NCBI GenBank assembly: GCA_011526365.1 | Contig: WTIO01000082.1 | Coordinates: forward strand, 71,811 to 135,810 | Source of the DNA: Flavobacteriales bacterium | GTDB lineage: Bacteria; Bacteroidota; Bacteroidia; Flavobacteriales; Flavobacteriaceae | DNA: 64,000 nt | Direction: 5' to 3' | Shown: positions 7,333-17,493 of the stretch, piece by piece | Layout of the letters: each line of letters opens with the position of its first letter | Numbering within the stretch: the first letter of the stretch is position 1 | Position numbers and translations under genes: made by a program | Notes under the pieces: generated by a model | The model's input: the letters and a program-made list of their open reading frames with translations, nothing else | Told to the model about the DNA's origin: nothing | The model's database searches: none

Positions 7333-9894
7333 ATGGACGATAATTTTTCACCGCGTGTTAAAGATGTAATTGCTTACAGCAAGGAGGAGGCTCTGCGGTT
7401 GGGCCATAGCTTTATAGGAACAGAACACCTCATGTTGGGGATGCTTCGTGATGGGGGTGGAAAAGCCATTTCTATCCTTAATGCCATCGAAGTAGACTTA
7501 GAGTATCTCCGTCAAAAGGTGGAAATCATTAATCCCGCCGTCATTGATGCCAATGAAAGCGTAAATGATAAACGCAACCTGCACCTAACGCGTCAGGCAG
7601 AACGCGCATTGAAGACAACCTTTCTTGAAGCCAAGTTGTTTCAGTCTGAATTAATTAACACCGCCCATCTTTTGTTGTGTATTTTGCGCAATGAAAACGA
7701 CCCAACCACAAAATTACTCGGAAAACTCAATGTAGATTACGACAGTGTGAAAGAGCAATTTAAATTAATGCTGGCCAACGACAGTGACAGTTTAATTGAT
7801 TTACCCAGTGGGGCTTCTTTCCCCGATGAAAAGGATGGTGATGGCGAAGGGTCGGAGAAAGAAAATCCTTTTGTTCCTGCCTCCGAAAGCCGCGGGAGCA
7901 AAAATTCTAAAACTCCAGTATTAGATAATTTTGGACGTGATGTTACTGCCCTAGCAGAACAAAACAAACTCGACCCTGTTGTGGGGAGAGAAAAAGAAAT
8001 TGAACGCGTTTCTCAAATTCTCAGTAGAAGAAAGAAAAACAATCCCCTGTTGATTGGAGAACCCGGTGTAGGAAAATCAGCCATTGCCGAAGGTTTAGCC
8101 TTGCGTATCATTCAAAAAAGAGTGTCGCGGGTGCTGTATGGCAAGCGAATTATCTCTTTAGACTTGGCCAGTCTTGTAGCGGGTACAAAATACCGTGGTC
8201 AATTTGAAGAACGCATGAAGGCCGTGATGAATGAATTGGAGAAAAATGACAATATCATCCTTTTTATTGACGAAATTCACACCATAGTTGGTGCTGGTGG
8301 CGCAACAGGAAGTTTAGATGCTTCCAATATGTTTAAGCCTGCTTTGGCACGTGGTGAAATTCAATGTATCGGTGCTACCACCTTAGACGAATACCGTCAA
8401 AATATTGAAAAAGATGGTGCTTTAGAGCGTCGTTTCCAAAAAATACTAGTAGAAGAAACCTCCAAGGATGAAACCCTGGAAATTCTTAAAAACATCAAGG
8501 AACGCTACGAAAATCACCATAACGTTGCTTATACGGATGACGCCCTTGAAGCCTGTGTAGAACTCACTGCACGCTATATGTCTGACCGCTATCTCCCAGA
8601 CAAGGCAATTGATGCCTTAGATGAAGCAGGTTCCCGGGTACACATAAAAAACATGAATGTTCCAAAGGAAATTATTCAATTGGAAGAGGACTTGGAAAAT
8701 GTGCGTGTCCAAAAAAACTCTGTAGTTAAAAAACAGAAGTACGAAGAAGCAGCAAAGCTGCGTGACGATGAGAAACGAGTGGAACGCCTACTCCTTGAAG
8801 CTCAAGAACGTTGGCATGAAGATTCGAAACTAAATCGGGTGACAGTAAATGAAATACACATCGCCGATGTAGTTTCTATGATGACCAACATTCCTGTTAC
8901 TAAAATCGTTAAATCAGAAAAAAATAAACTCGCTGCCCTCACCAAAACCATTGCGTCCAAAGTCATTGGGCAAGATGAAGCTGTAGAAAAAGTAGTGAAA
9001 GCCATTCAGCGCAATCGCGCTGGGCTTAAAGCCCCCGACAAACCCATTGGATCCTTCATTTTCCTTGGGCAAACTGGGGTAGGAAAAACACAACTCGCAA
9101 AAATTCTTGCCACAGAAATTTTTGATTCTGAAGAGAACCTCATTCGTATCGACATGAGTGAGTATATGGAAAAGTTTGCCTTGTCACGCCTCATCGGAGC
9201 ACCTCCGGGCTATGTTGGCTATGAAGAAGGAGGACAATTGACCGAAAAGGTGCGCAGACGTCCCTACTCCGTAGTGTTACTGGATGAAGTGGAAAAAGCG
9301 CATCCCGACATCTTTAATATGATGCTTCAGGTACTCGACGAAGGGTTCCTTACTGACAGTTTAGGACGAAAGGTAAACTTCCAAAATACAATCATCATTA
9401 TGACCTCTAACATTGGTGCGCGTCAAATTAAGGACTTTGGAACAGGTGTAGGTTTTGAAACGCTCTCCCAAAAAGAGCAAACCGAAGAGGTGGAAAAAGG
9501 AATTATTGAGAAGGAATTGAAAAAGACCTTCTCGCCAGAATTTCTTAACCGCGTTGATGACCTTATTGTTTTTAATCCATTAAGAAAAGAAGCCATTCGT
9601 AGTATTGTTGATTTAGAGGTTGAAAAAGTAATAACTCGAGTGGAGCAACTCTCTTATAAACTCAATATTAGTGAGGCTGCTCTGGATTTCATTGCAGACA
9701 AAGGATTTGACACCAAAAATGGAGCGCGCCCATTGGCACGAGCCATTCAAAAATACGTAGAGGATTTAGTGGCTGAAAATATTGTTGCTAACACCATCAA
9801 AGAGGGTGATATTCTTAATATTGATCACAAAAAGGGAGAAGACAAACTCTTCCTCAATGTGGCCAATGAAAAAGAAGAAGCTCCTCATGAATAA
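7333..9894 (+). CDS. clpC: ATP-dependent Clp protease ATP-binding subunit ClpC
   Basis: An 853-residue Hsp100 unfoldase. In order: Clp N domain as two repeats (about 1-150), an acidic linker, AAA+ module 1 with Walker A GEPGVGKS (242-249), a UVR coiled coil (about 455-490, KKQKYEEAAKLRDDE) that marks ClpC rather than ClpA or ClpB, and AAA+ module 2 with Walker A GQTGVGKT (about 579-586) and Walker B VVLLDEVEKAH. It unfolds substrates for ClpP, usually with adaptor proteins, in stress response and protein quality control. No ClpP or McsB gene is adjacent. A strong terminator follows. Confidence 0.96.
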   Translation: MDDNFSPRVKDVIAYSKEEALRLGHSFIGTEHLMLGMLRDGGGKAISILNAIEVDLEYLRQKVEIINPAVIDANESVNDKRNLHLTRQAERALKTTFLEAKLFQSELINTAHLLLCILRNENDPTTKLLGKLNVDYDSVKEQFKLMLANDSDSLIDLPSGASFPDEKDGDGEGSEKENPFVPASESRGSKNSKTPVLDNFGRDVTALAEQNKLDPVVGREKEIERVSQILSRRKKNNPLLIGEPGVGKSAIAEGLALRIIQKRVSRVLYGKRIISLDLASLVAGTKYRGQFEERMKAVMNELEKNDNIILFIDEIHTIVGAGGATGSLDASNMFKPALARGEIQCIGATTLDEYRQNIEKDGALERRFQKILVEETSKDETLEILKNIKERYENHHNVAYTDDALEACVELTARYMSDRYLPDKAIDALDEAGSRVHIKNMNVPKEIIQLEEDLENVRVQKNSVVKKQKYEEAAKLRDDEKRVERLLLEAQERWHEDSKLNRVTVNEIHIADVVSMMTNIPVTKIVKSEKNKLAALTKTIASKVIGQDEAVEKVVKAIQRNRAGLKAPDKPIGSFIFLGQTGVGKTQLAKILATEIFDSEENLIRIDMSEYMEKFALSRLIGAPPGYVGYEEGGQLTEKVRRRPYSVVLLDEVEKAHPDIFNMMLQVLDEGFLTDSLGRKVNFQNTIIIMTSNIGARQIKDFGTGVGFETLSQKEQTEEVEKGIIEKELKKTFSPEFLNRVDDLIVFNPLRKEAIRSIVDLEVEKVITRVEQLSYKLNISEAALDFIADKGFDTKNGARPLARAIQKYVEDLVAENIVANTIKEGDILNIDHKKGEDKLFLNVANEKEEAPHE

Positions 9895-9917
9895 GTTTTA
9901 ATTTCCCACGATGTATT

Positions 9918-9959
9918 GAAAGCCAAAGCACCACCACGTGTTTTGGCTTTCTTTTATTT
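9918..9959 (+). terminator. Rho-independent terminator after clpC
   Basis: A perfect 10-bp stem GAAAGCCAAA (9918-9927) / TTTGGCTTTC (9942-9951) with a 14-base loop, followed by TTTTATTT. Confidence 0.85.
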
Positions 9960-9979
9960 CTTCAACGGGCATTTTTAGC

Positions 9980-9987
9980 TATTTTTG
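9980..9987 (+). promoter_or_regulatory. -7 box of the thr operon
   Basis: TATTTTTG matches TAnnTTTG exactly, 47 nt upstream of the thrA ATG. The -33 region is T-rich without a clear TTG. Confidence 0.6.
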
Positions 9988-10002
9988 CACAGCTATACTA
10001 GT

Positions 10003-10017
10003 GGAGGTGCAGCCTCC
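10003..10017 (+). repeat. Short hairpin in the thr leader
   Basis: GGAGG-TGCAG-CCTCC, 17 nt before the thrA ATG and inside the predicted leader. It could fold in the RNA near the ribosome landing zone. No threonine-rich leader peptide was found, so classical attenuation is not supported. Confidence 0.35.
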
Positions 10018-10034
10018 TATGATTAAAATCAGCT

Positions 10035-12482
10035 ATGAAAGTACTTAAGTTTGGGGGCACCTCTGTAGCCTCGTCAAAGAGTTTAAAAGAGGTTATTGCA
10101 ATCCTTAGAAATCAAAACGCACCGGTTATTGTTGTCGTTTCTGCTTTAGGGGGTATAACAGATGTATTAGTAGGCATGCTGCAAACCGCTGCCAAGGGAT
10201 CAGAAGAATACAAAAAGGCATTTAAAACACTGGAAGAACGCCACTTAGAACCTATTAATGCTTTTTTAAAAGGAGATGCAAAAGCAAGTGCTGAAAGCTT
10301 TCTACACCAACAGTTGGAAGAACTTAAAACCCTACTAGACGCCATTCACAAAGTAGAAGAAATGACGCCCAAGTCGGTGGCTACCATTTCAAGTTTTGGA
10401 GAATTTCTTTCCAGTACTATTATCGAAAAAGTACTACAAGCTGCTGGATTAAATTGCCAGCTGCAAGATGCCAGAACGCTCATTCAAACAAAAATGCAAC
10501 AACAAAAAGAGGTTGTTGATTTTGGCGTTACAGCAGCACAAGTACAAGCAGCATGGAAGGCCCACCAGGGAGAAGTATTATTGGTTCCAGGTTTTATAGC
10601 TGCCAACGAAAACGGTCAAACCACCACACTTGGTCGTGGGGGCTCCGATTATTCTGCGGCCATTATAGCACACGTACTTGAGGCTGAAGAACTCGAAATA
10701 TGGACAGATGTAAGTGGTATGTACACCGCACATCCTAAAATTGTCCCAACGGCAACCCCCATTGAACAACTCACCTATTTTGAAGCCATGGAACTTTCCC
10801 ATTTTGGTGCAAAGGTGATTTATCCCCCAACGTTACAACCCCTTGTAGAAAAAAATATTCCTATTCGTGTAAAAAATACGTTTGACGCTCAAGCTGCTGG
10901 AAGTCTAATTAATGGCACGGGGACTCCTGACCAAAATCATATTGTAAAAGGGATTAGCCATATTGATGGAGTTGCTCTTATTAGCCTTGAAGGCGGAGGC
11001 ATGGTAGGAATCCCTGGATTTTCAAAACGCCTGTTTGAAGCCCTGTCAGAAAATAAGATTAACATCATTATGATTACTCAGGCTTCCTCTGAATATTCCA
11101 TTTGTTTGGGAATTCGTGAAGGTGATGCACCCTTGGCCAAAGAAGTGATTGATGCGCAATTTGCTTTTGAAATAGCACAAAAGAAAGTGGCTCCTGCAAA
11201 AGTTGAAACCAATTTGGTAAACATCGCCGTAGTAGGCGATCGCATGAAAGACCATCAGGGAATTAGCGGAAAACTTTTTAGCACTTTGGGGGCCAATAAT
11301 ATTAATATTAGGGCCATTGCACAAGGAGCTTCTGAACGTAATATTTCCATCATTATAGATGCCAAAAATGTTACTAAAGCACTTAATGCACTGCACGAAA
11401 GCTTTTTTGAAACCCAAAGAAAACAACTCAGCTTGTTTGTTATGGGGGTTGGAAACGTAGGGGGTAAATTGCTCGAACAAATACACCAACAAACCGCTAA
11501 TCTAAAAGAACAGTTACAACTTTCCATTCGTGTGATGGGAATTTCCAATTCGAGAAAAATGATCTTGGGAACCACACCCATTGATTTAAACTCCTGGAAA
11601 AATCAGCTTGAAGACTCTGAAATACAAGCTGATAAAGAGAAGTTCTTTGCGCACGTTACCTCACAAAACCTACGCAATAGTATTTTTGTTGATAATACAG
11701 CTAACGAAATTGTTGCCCAAGAATACTACCGCTATTTAAACAACAGTATTGGTGTGGTTACCTGCAATAAAATAGCCTGTGCTTCTACCTTAGAACATTA
11801 TCTTTCCTTAAAGAAAGTAGCCCGCCAGTACAATAGTCCATTTTTATTTGAAACCAACGTTGGTGCGGGATTACCGGTAATTGACACACTCAATAACCTA
11901 ATTGCCTCGGGTGATAAAATCGTAAAAATACAAGCGGTACTTTCGGGAAGCTTAAATTTTATCTTTAACACCTTTACCGCTGGAGTACCTTTTCACGAAG
12001 TGGTCCAACAAGCTCGTGAACAAGGCTATACCGAACCCGATCCAAAAATTGATTTATCTGGAATTGATGTAGCACGAAAAATTCTAATTCTAGCGCGGGA
12101 AAGCGGTTTGGCCATTGAATTGGAAGACATTGCAAACAACAGCTTTTTGCCTGAAGCCTGTTTAAATACTTCCAACGTTGAAGACTTCTTTGAAAGTCTT
12201 GCCGCCAACGATGCGCATTTTCAAGCGATCGTAAAAAAAGCAGAAGCCAACGGGGCGCAACTCAAATACGTAGCGCAACTCGAAAACGGAAAAGCTTCTG
12301 TAGGATTGCAAGAGGTACCCGAAGGACATGATTTTTACAACCTCTCTGGAAGCGATAATATTATATTGTTCTACACGAACCGTTACAAGGACCAACCCCT
12401 TATTATTAAAGGGGCTGGCGCTGGAGCAGAGGTTACTGCTTCGGGGCTGTTCGCCGACATCATAAGAATAGGAAAACAATAA
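10035..12482 (+). CDS. thrA: Bifunctional aspartate kinase / homoserine dehydrogenase
   Basis: An 815-residue fusion enzyme catalysing the first and third steps of threonine/methionine synthesis: phosphorylation of aspartate and NAD(P)H reduction of aspartate semialdehyde. The kinase domain (about 1-295) opens with KFGGTSVASS and contains LGRGGSDYSA. Two ACT regulatory domains follow (about 300-455), which in this family bind threonine. The dehydrogenase domain begins with the Rossmann motif GVGNVGG (about 468) and carries VTCNK and the substrate region GYTEPDPKIDLSGIDVARK. The stop codon overlaps the thrB ATG by one base (TAATG), indicating translational coupling. Confidence 0.97.
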   Translation: MKVLKFGGTSVASSKSLKEVIAILRNQNAPVIVVVSALGGITDVLVGMLQTAAKGSEEYKKAFKTLEERHLEPINAFLKGDAKASAESFLHQQLEELKTLLDAIHKVEEMTPKSVATISSFGEFLSSTIIEKVLQAAGLNCQLQDARTLIQTKMQQQKEVVDFGVTAAQVQAAWKAHQGEVLLVPGFIAANENGQTTTLGRGGSDYSAAIIAHVLEAEELEIWTDVSGMYTAHPKIVPTATPIEQLTYFEAMELSHFGAKVIYPPTLQPLVEKNIPIRVKNTFDAQAAGSLINGTGTPDQNHIVKGISHIDGVALISLEGGGMVGIPGFSKRLFEALSENKINIIMITQASSEYSICLGIREGDAPLAKEVIDAQFAFEIAQKKVAPAKVETNLVNIAVVGDRMKDHQGISGKLFSTLGANNINIRAIAQGASERNISIIIDAKNVTKALNALHESFFETQRKQLSLFVMGVGNVGGKLLEQIHQQTANLKEQLQLSIRVMGISNSRKMILGTTPIDLNSWKNQLEDSEIQADKEKFFAHVTSQNLRNSIFVDNTANEIVAQEYYRYLNNSIGVVTCNKIACASTLEHYLSLKKVARQYNSPFLFETNVGAGLPVIDTLNNLIASGDKIVKIQAVLSGSLNFIFNTFTAGVPFHEVVQQAREQGYTEPDPKIDLSGIDVARKILILARESGLAIELEDIANNSFLPEACLNTSNVEDFFESLAANDAHFQAIVKKAEANGAQLKYVAQLENGKASVGLQEVPEGHDFYNLSGSDNIILFYTNRYKDQPLIIKGAGAGAEVTASGLFADIIRIGKQ

Positions 12483-13408
12483 TGAAAGCTGCAATCTCTT
12501 TATTTGCCCCTGCCAGTGTTGCCAATATTTCTTGTGGCTATGATGTGTTAGGCTTGTGTTTGGAAAGTGTGGGAGACACCATGCATTTCGAAAAAAACAG
12601 CAGTGGAAAAGTGGTGCTCCATCAAATTGATGGTACCGATCTTCCCCTAGAACCCACCAAAAACGTTGCGGGTGTTGCCGCTTTGGCCTACCTAAAAGCA
12701 CAAGGGATCACTGAGGGCTGTACCATTTCAATAAAGAAAGGGATTCTTCCTGGTAGTGGTATTGGAAGTAGCGCTGCAAGTGCCGTAGGTGCAGTAGTAG
12801 GGGTAAATGCCCTTTTTGGTAGTCCGTTGTCCAGAGCTTCCCTACTTCCTTATGCGCTTGAGGGAGAAGCTATTGCCAGCAAGGCAAGACATGCAGACAA
12901 TATTGCCCCTGCCTTACTGGGAGGAATTTGTTTAGTACGCTCCACTACTCCCCTAGAAACCCTGGCACTCCCCTGCCCTAAGGACTTACATATAGTAGTA
13001 ATTCATCCACAAATTGAAGTGAAAACTGCGGCAGCAAGAGCATTAATTGGAAACCATGTCCCGCTGCCTAAAACCATCCAACAAGCTGCTAATTTGGGAG
13101 CATTTGTTCATGCGTTGCACACCGCAGACTACTCCCTTATGGGCCGCGTTGTTGAAGATCATATCGCTGAACCGCACCGCAAACAATTGATTCCTCATTT
13201 TGATACACTTAAAGCAGCTGCACTGGAAGCAGGAGCAACTGCCTGTGGTATTTCAGGGGCTGGACCTTCTGTTTTTGCCCTCGCACAAGGCAATAGCAAG
13301 GTACAAGCAGTAGTAGAAGCGTTTGACAAAGTGTACCAAACGACCACAATACAGTATACCCTACATAGCTCAAAAATTAATCCAGAAGGTGTACGCCTTC
13401 TTTCCTAA
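12482..13408 (+). CDS. thrB: Homoserine kinase
   Basis: A 308-residue GHMP-superfamily kinase that phosphorylates homoserine to O-phosphohomoserine. The N-terminal APASVANISCGYDVLG, the ATP-binding glycine loop GILPGSGIGSSAASAVGA (about 93-110) and the C-terminal ISGAGPSVFAL motif are all present, and the length is normal. It is translationally coupled to thrA by a one-base overlap and lies 2 nt before thrC. Confidence 0.96.
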   Translation: MKAAISLFAPASVANISCGYDVLGLCLESVGDTMHFEKNSSGKVVLHQIDGTDLPLEPTKNVAGVAALAYLKAQGITEGCTISIKKGILPGSGIGSSAASAVGAVVGVNALFGSPLSRASLLPYALEGEAIASKARHADNIAPALLGGICLVRSTTPLETLALPCPKDLHIVVIHPQIEVKTAAARALIGNHVPLPKTIQQAANLGAFVHALHTADYSLMGRVVEDHIAEPHRKQLIPHFDTLKAAALEAGATACGISGAGPSVFALAQGNSKVQAVVEAFDKVYQTTTIQYTLHSSKINPEGVRLLS

Positions 13409-13410
13409 TC

Positions 13411-14715
13411 ATGCAGTACTACAGCCTTAACAAAAACGCTCCCACTGTTTCCTTTGAACAAGCCGTTTGCAATGGGCTTGCCAGTGATCGTGGGTTGTAT
13501 TTCCCGGAAAACATTCCCCAACTGGCCCCCGACTTTTTATCGCGTTTAGCGGCAATGACTATTGAAGATATGGCTGTAGAAGTCATGCAGCCCTATGTGG
13601 GGAATAGCCTTACAGAAGCTGCCTTAAGAGAAATAGTTAGTGCTACTTTGTGCTTTGATTTTCCTATTCAGTCTGTTTCAGAGCACATTGGAAGCCTAGA
13701 ATTGTACCACGGTCCTACACTGGCTTTTAAAGATGTAGGAGCCCGGTTTATGGCCCGGTGTTTAGGACACTTTATCGCAGGGGACGCTTCAGCAAAAAAA
13801 ACTACTGTTCTGGTTGCTACTTCAGGAGATACTGGAGGTGCCGTAGCGGACGGCTTTCTAGGTGTAGAAGGAATTGATGTTGTAATATTATACCCTAAAG
13901 GGAAAGTGAGTCCCTTACAGGAAAAACAACTCACCACCCTAGGGAAGAATATTACCGCCCTCGAGGTAGACGGTGTATTTGACGACTGTCAGGACATGGT
14001 AAAAACAGCTTTTTTAGACGACGCAATAAAGCAACAACGGCAGTTGACATCGGCCAATTCTATTAATGTTGCCCGTTGGTTGCCGCAAATGCTGTATTAT
14101 TTTATAGCCTACAAACAACTGCACAAACAACATAAAGACATTGTTTTTGCGGTTCCTAGCGGAAATTTTGGGAATTTATGTGCCGGGATGATGGCCTGGA
14201 AAATGGGACTCCCCATTAAACATTTTGTGGCCTGTACCAATAGTAATAAAGTAGTTCCTGAGTACTTACAGTCGGGGAATTACGCCTCTAAAAAAACCAT
14301 CCCTACCATATCCAATGCCATGGATGTGGGGGCGCCAAGTAACTTTATCCGCATCCAAGAAATTGTTGCTAATAATTTTAAGGCATTAAAAGCTATACTT
14401 TCTGGCTTTAGCTACTCTGATACAGCAACTCGTGCGGCCATGCAATCCCTTAGAACAGAATGCGATTATGTTGCGGAGCCCCACGGTGCTATAGGATATT
14501 TAGGGCTCGAAGCGTACTTTAAACAAGCAGGAGACACTTCCTCCTATGGCGTGTTTCTGGAAACTGCACACCCCATTAAATTTGCTGAAGAAGTTGAAAC
14601 CACACTGGACATAAAACTTGAATTTCCAGCACAAGTAGCAGGAATAATGGCGGCTAAAAAGCAGGCGATTTCAATTGCCACCTACGCAGATTTAAAAGCA
14701 TTCTTAATGGATTAA
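13411..14715 (+). CDS. thrC: Threonine synthase
   Basis: A 434-residue PLP enzyme converting O-phosphohomoserine to threonine. The N-terminal motif GLASDRGLYFPE and the PLP-lysine region GPTLAFKDVGARF (Lys near residue 108) are followed by the phosphate-binding loop ATSGDTGGAVADGF. It is the last gene of the thrABC operon. Its stop overlaps by 4 bp the convergent aminopeptidase gene, with no separate terminator between them. Confidence 0.96.
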   Translation: MQYYSLNKNAPTVSFEQAVCNGLASDRGLYFPENIPQLAPDFLSRLAAMTIEDMAVEVMQPYVGNSLTEAALREIVSATLCFDFPIQSVSEHIGSLELYHGPTLAFKDVGARFMARCLGHFIAGDASAKKTTVLVATSGDTGGAVADGFLGVEGIDVVILYPKGKVSPLQEKQLTTLGKNITALEVDGVFDDCQDMVKTAFLDDAIKQQRQLTSANSINVARWLPQMLYYFIAYKQLHKQHKDIVFAVPSGNFGNLCAGMMAWKMGLPIKHFVACTNSNKVVPEYLQSGNYASKKTIPTISNAMDVGAPSNFIRIQEIVANNFKALKAILSGFSYSDTATRAAMQSLRTECDYVAEPHGAIGYLGLEAYFKQAGDTSSYGVFLETAHPIKFAEEVETTLDIKLEFPAQVAGIMAAKKQAISIATYADLKAFLMD

Positions 14716-16334
14716 TCCCATAAAGACGGCAGCGTAAAATCATCCAAAGGACTAGGTTCCCGCATTAATGCTTCAATAGCTTCCCACTCTCGTGGTGCAG
14801 CTGCAGATAAATTCACAGGCCCCGCTGGAGTAATTTGAATATCGTCTTCTATACGGATGGCAATATTCCACCATTTAGGATCACAGGGGCTGTTTTCAGG
14901 GATATAAATACCGGGTTCAACAGTAATTACCATATTTTCTTCTAGGGTGTCGTAATTGCCCAAATCGTGGACGTCCAAACCAATATGATGCGCAATACCG
15001 TGAGGAAGATAGCGGCGCATTTCGGAGGTATTCTTAATAATGTCCAACTCTAAAAGGCCTTGAGCGACAACCGCAAAAGTGGCTTCACTAACCGCTGCAA
15101 AAGTACTTCCCTGTTGGGCAGCAGCAATCCCAGCGTTTTGAGCGTTATATACTACCTCATACAGCTGTCGCTGTTCGAGAGTAAAGGTTCCCGTAGCAGG
15201 AATAGTACGCGTAACATCGGCAGTATATCCTTGGTATTCCGCCCCCAAATCCATCAAAACCAACTGGTTGTCTACCTGTTTTAAATCGTTGGATTGATAG
15301 TGTAACACACAACCATTTTCTCCTGCGCCCACTATGGAAGGATAGCCTTCATGGGCTGCACCATAACGCTTGTAAACATATTGATGAATCCCCTGAATTT
15401 CACGTTCACTCATATTGGGATGTATGGCTTTCATTACCTCACGCTGTCCTTGGGCAGAAATGGATACTGCCTTTTTTAACAGGGCCAATTCTTCAACAGT
15501 TTTTTGCTGTCGTAAATCGGCAAGAAATTGTTCTAAAAGGTCTATGTCAAAATTGGTGGTACGCAGTTCAAATGCTGAATTTTGACGTAGTTCGGTAAAT
15601 CGATCGGGGTCCTGAGCGTTTAAATACGCTTTAATAACGGGCACATGCAATAGTGTAGAATCATACTTCACACTGTAGGCAATTTGTTGCTTTAAGCGTT
15701 CGGCATCCGCAATGGGTGTGGTTCTTATTTTTTGTATAAGTCTGTAGCGGGTACTGTTGAAATTGGAGGGATAGTTTATCTTTTGTTTGAATTGCTCCTG
15801 TAAATCATAGAGATCATAGGGGTCGCCCTTAAAATTGCGAACGTCCTCCCCCAGTTCAAAAATCAGTACCTGATCAAAGTTTTCGTAGGCTATTGCAGTA
15901 CGCGAAAAACCATTACGGGAAACAATGCGGTCAAACATCCGAGACTCGGCGCCTTTAAGCCCTTCGCGCTTTCCATTCCACAATTCTTCTCGAGCATTGC
16001 GCTCCCGTACAAAAAGAATTTCGCGATAGGTACCAAGTGCATCCTTTTGAGCATCCTTAAAAATCACCAAGACAGCATGGGGTTCTTTCCAGCCCGTGAG
16101 ATAATAAAAATTAGGATCGGGATGGTACATATAATCCACATCATTAGCGCGGTTTCGAATAGGTGCATTAAAAACAACGGCCACACTATTCGCCGGCATT
16201 TTTTGCCGGAGTGCTTCGCGACGTTCTTGGTGAAAACGCGGGGATAACTCTGAACTAAAACGTTCTTGCCCTTGCACGTATTGGTGAACAATTAGCGCAG
16301 TAAGAAGAGAAAAAACAAGGCCTTTTCGTTTCAT
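14712..16334 (-). CDS. Secreted Xaa-Pro aminopeptidase (M24B)
   Basis: A 540-residue metallopeptidase that removes N-terminal residues before proline. A signal peptide (MKRKGLVFSLLTALIVHQYVQG) implies export. An aminopeptidase P N-terminal domain (about 30-200, with YLTGWKEPHAVLV) is followed by the pita-bread catalytic domain. The five metal ligands can be assigned: two Asp in MDLGAEYQGYTADVTRTIP, His in GIAHHIGLDVHDLG, Glu in ITVEPGIYIPE and Glu in IRIEDD. It is probably involved in peptide use in the periplasm. It is convergent with thrC. Confidence 0.93.
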   Translation of the reverse strand: MKRKGLVFSLLTALIVHQYVQGQERFSSELSPRFHQERREALRQKMPANSVAVVFNAPIRNRANDVDYMYHPDPNFYYLTGWKEPHAVLVIFKDAQKDALGTYREILFVRERNAREELWNGKREGLKGAESRMFDRIVSRNGFSRTAIAYENFDQVLIFELGEDVRNFKGDPYDLYDLQEQFKQKINYPSNFNSTRYRLIQKIRTTPIADAERLKQQIAYSVKYDSTLLHVPVIKAYLNAQDPDRFTELRQNSAFELRTTNFDIDLLEQFLADLRQQKTVEELALLKKAVSISAQGQREVMKAIHPNMSEREIQGIHQYVYKRYGAAHEGYPSIVGAGENGCVLHYQSNDLKQVDNQLVLMDLGAEYQGYTADVTRTIPATGTFTLEQRQLYEVVYNAQNAGIAAAQQGSTFAAVSEATFAVVAQGLLELDIIKNTSEMRRYLPHGIAHHIGLDVHDLGNYDTLEENMVITVEPGIYIPENSPCDPKWWNIAIRIEDDIQITPAGPVNLSAAAPREWEAIEALMREPSPLDDFTLPSLWD

Positions 16335-16378
16335 AAAAGGAAGTTTAATTTTAAATCAGCAAATCCTGATAAATGTAA

Positions 16379-16386
16379 TACTTTTG
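16379..16386 (+). promoter_or_regulatory. -7 box of gcvT
   Basis: TACTTTTG, 14 nt before the gcvT ATG. The 66-bp gap has no room for, and no sign of, a glycine riboswitch. Confidence 0.6.
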
Positions 16387-16400
16387 ACAAAATTTGATGC

Positions 16401-17480
16401 ATGAAAAGAACGGCCTTATACGAAAAACACCGCGCCCTAGGCGCCAAACTTGTACCTTTTGGAGGGTTTGAAATGCCCGTACAATACGCCGGAGTGAAAC
16501 AAGAACACATGACGGTACGAAATCATTTGGGAGTATTTGATGTGTCCCATATGGGGGAGTTTTATGTTCGTGGTCCACAGGCGGCTGCCTTATTGCAACA
16601 CGTTTGCAGTAATAATATTGAAGCCATGCCGGTTGGGAAAGCACAATACAATTATTTTCCCAACGGAAAAGGAGGCGTGGTGGACGATTTAATTGTATAT
16701 CGCCTAGAAGAAGATACCTATTTTTTGGTGGTTAATGCCTCCAATATTGCCAAAGACTGGGATTGGCTTCAACAACAAAACACCAAGTTTAACGCAGAAT
16801 TGGAAGATTGCTCTGCCACCACTTCCTTACTGGCCATTCAGGGCCCTAAAGCCCTTGAAGCCATGCAGACACTCACTGCTATTGACTTAAGTGCTATGCC
16901 GTTTTATGCCCATCAAACCACAACCTTTGCAGGAGTTCCCAATGTGTTGGTTGCCACCACGGGGTACACCGGTGCCGGAGGAATTGAAATTTATTTTGAC
17001 AATAATGATGCAGACACCATTTGGGAGGCGGTTTTAGAAGCTGGGGCGGCACACCACATTGCACCAATTGGACTTGCCGCTCGCGATACACTTCGCCTTG
17101 AAATGGGGTATTGCCTTTATGGCAATGAAATTGATGATACTACTTCACCCATTGCTGCTGGCTTAGGCTGGGTCACTAAAGTACCTCAGTTAGGAATCGA
17201 TAAGGCCCTATTGGAACAAAAAAAAAAAGAGGGTACAGCCACGAAATTAGTTGCCTTTAAATTAAATGACAGGGGGATTCCAAGAACAGGCTATACTATA
17301 GTAGATGAAACAGGAAGCCCCTTGGGGAACGTAACCTCTGGAACACAATCGCCCATACTGAATCAAGGCATTGGTTTGGGCTATGTGGCTCGCAGCCATG
17401 CCAAGGTAGGACAACAAATTGGTATTCGTATCCGTGAAAAAAATATTGCTGCAACCGTTGTAAAACTGCCTTTCATTTAG
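16401..17480 (+). CDS. gcvT: Glycine cleavage system T protein (aminomethyltransferase)
   Basis: A 359-residue tetrahydrofolate-dependent aminomethyltransferase that releases ammonia from the aminomethyl-lipoyl group of GcvH and forms methylene-THF. Diagnostic segments are HRALGAKLVPFGGFEMPVQY at the N-terminus, FDVSHMGEF (about 48-56), NASN, the TGYTGAGGIEIY loop and GLAARDTLRLEMGYCLYGNEI. The length is standard. gcvH and gcvP are not in the window, so the system is scattered. The next gene follows after 13 nt and may share the transcript. Confidence 0.96.
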   Translation: MKRTALYEKHRALGAKLVPFGGFEMPVQYAGVKQEHMTVRNHLGVFDVSHMGEFYVRGPQAAALLQHVCSNNIEAMPVGKAQYNYFPNGKGGVVDDLIVYRLEEDTYFLVVNASNIAKDWDWLQQQNTKFNAELEDCSATTSLLAIQGPKALEAMQTLTAIDLSAMPFYAHQTTTFAGVPNVLVATTGYTGAGGIEIYFDNNDADTIWEAVLEAGAAHHIAPIGLAARDTLRLEMGYCLYGNEIDDTTSPIAAGLGWVTKVPQLGIDKALLEQKKKEGTATKLVAFKLNDRGIPRTGYTIVDETGSPLGNVTSGTQSPILNQGIGLGYVARSHAKVGQQIGIRIREKNIAATVVKLPFI

Positions 17481-17493
17481 CAAACACCAAAAA

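Noticed and set aside
16335-16400. Glycine riboswitch before gcvT
   Set aside because: The gap is only 66 bp and already contains the promoter; no aptamer-like stems were found.
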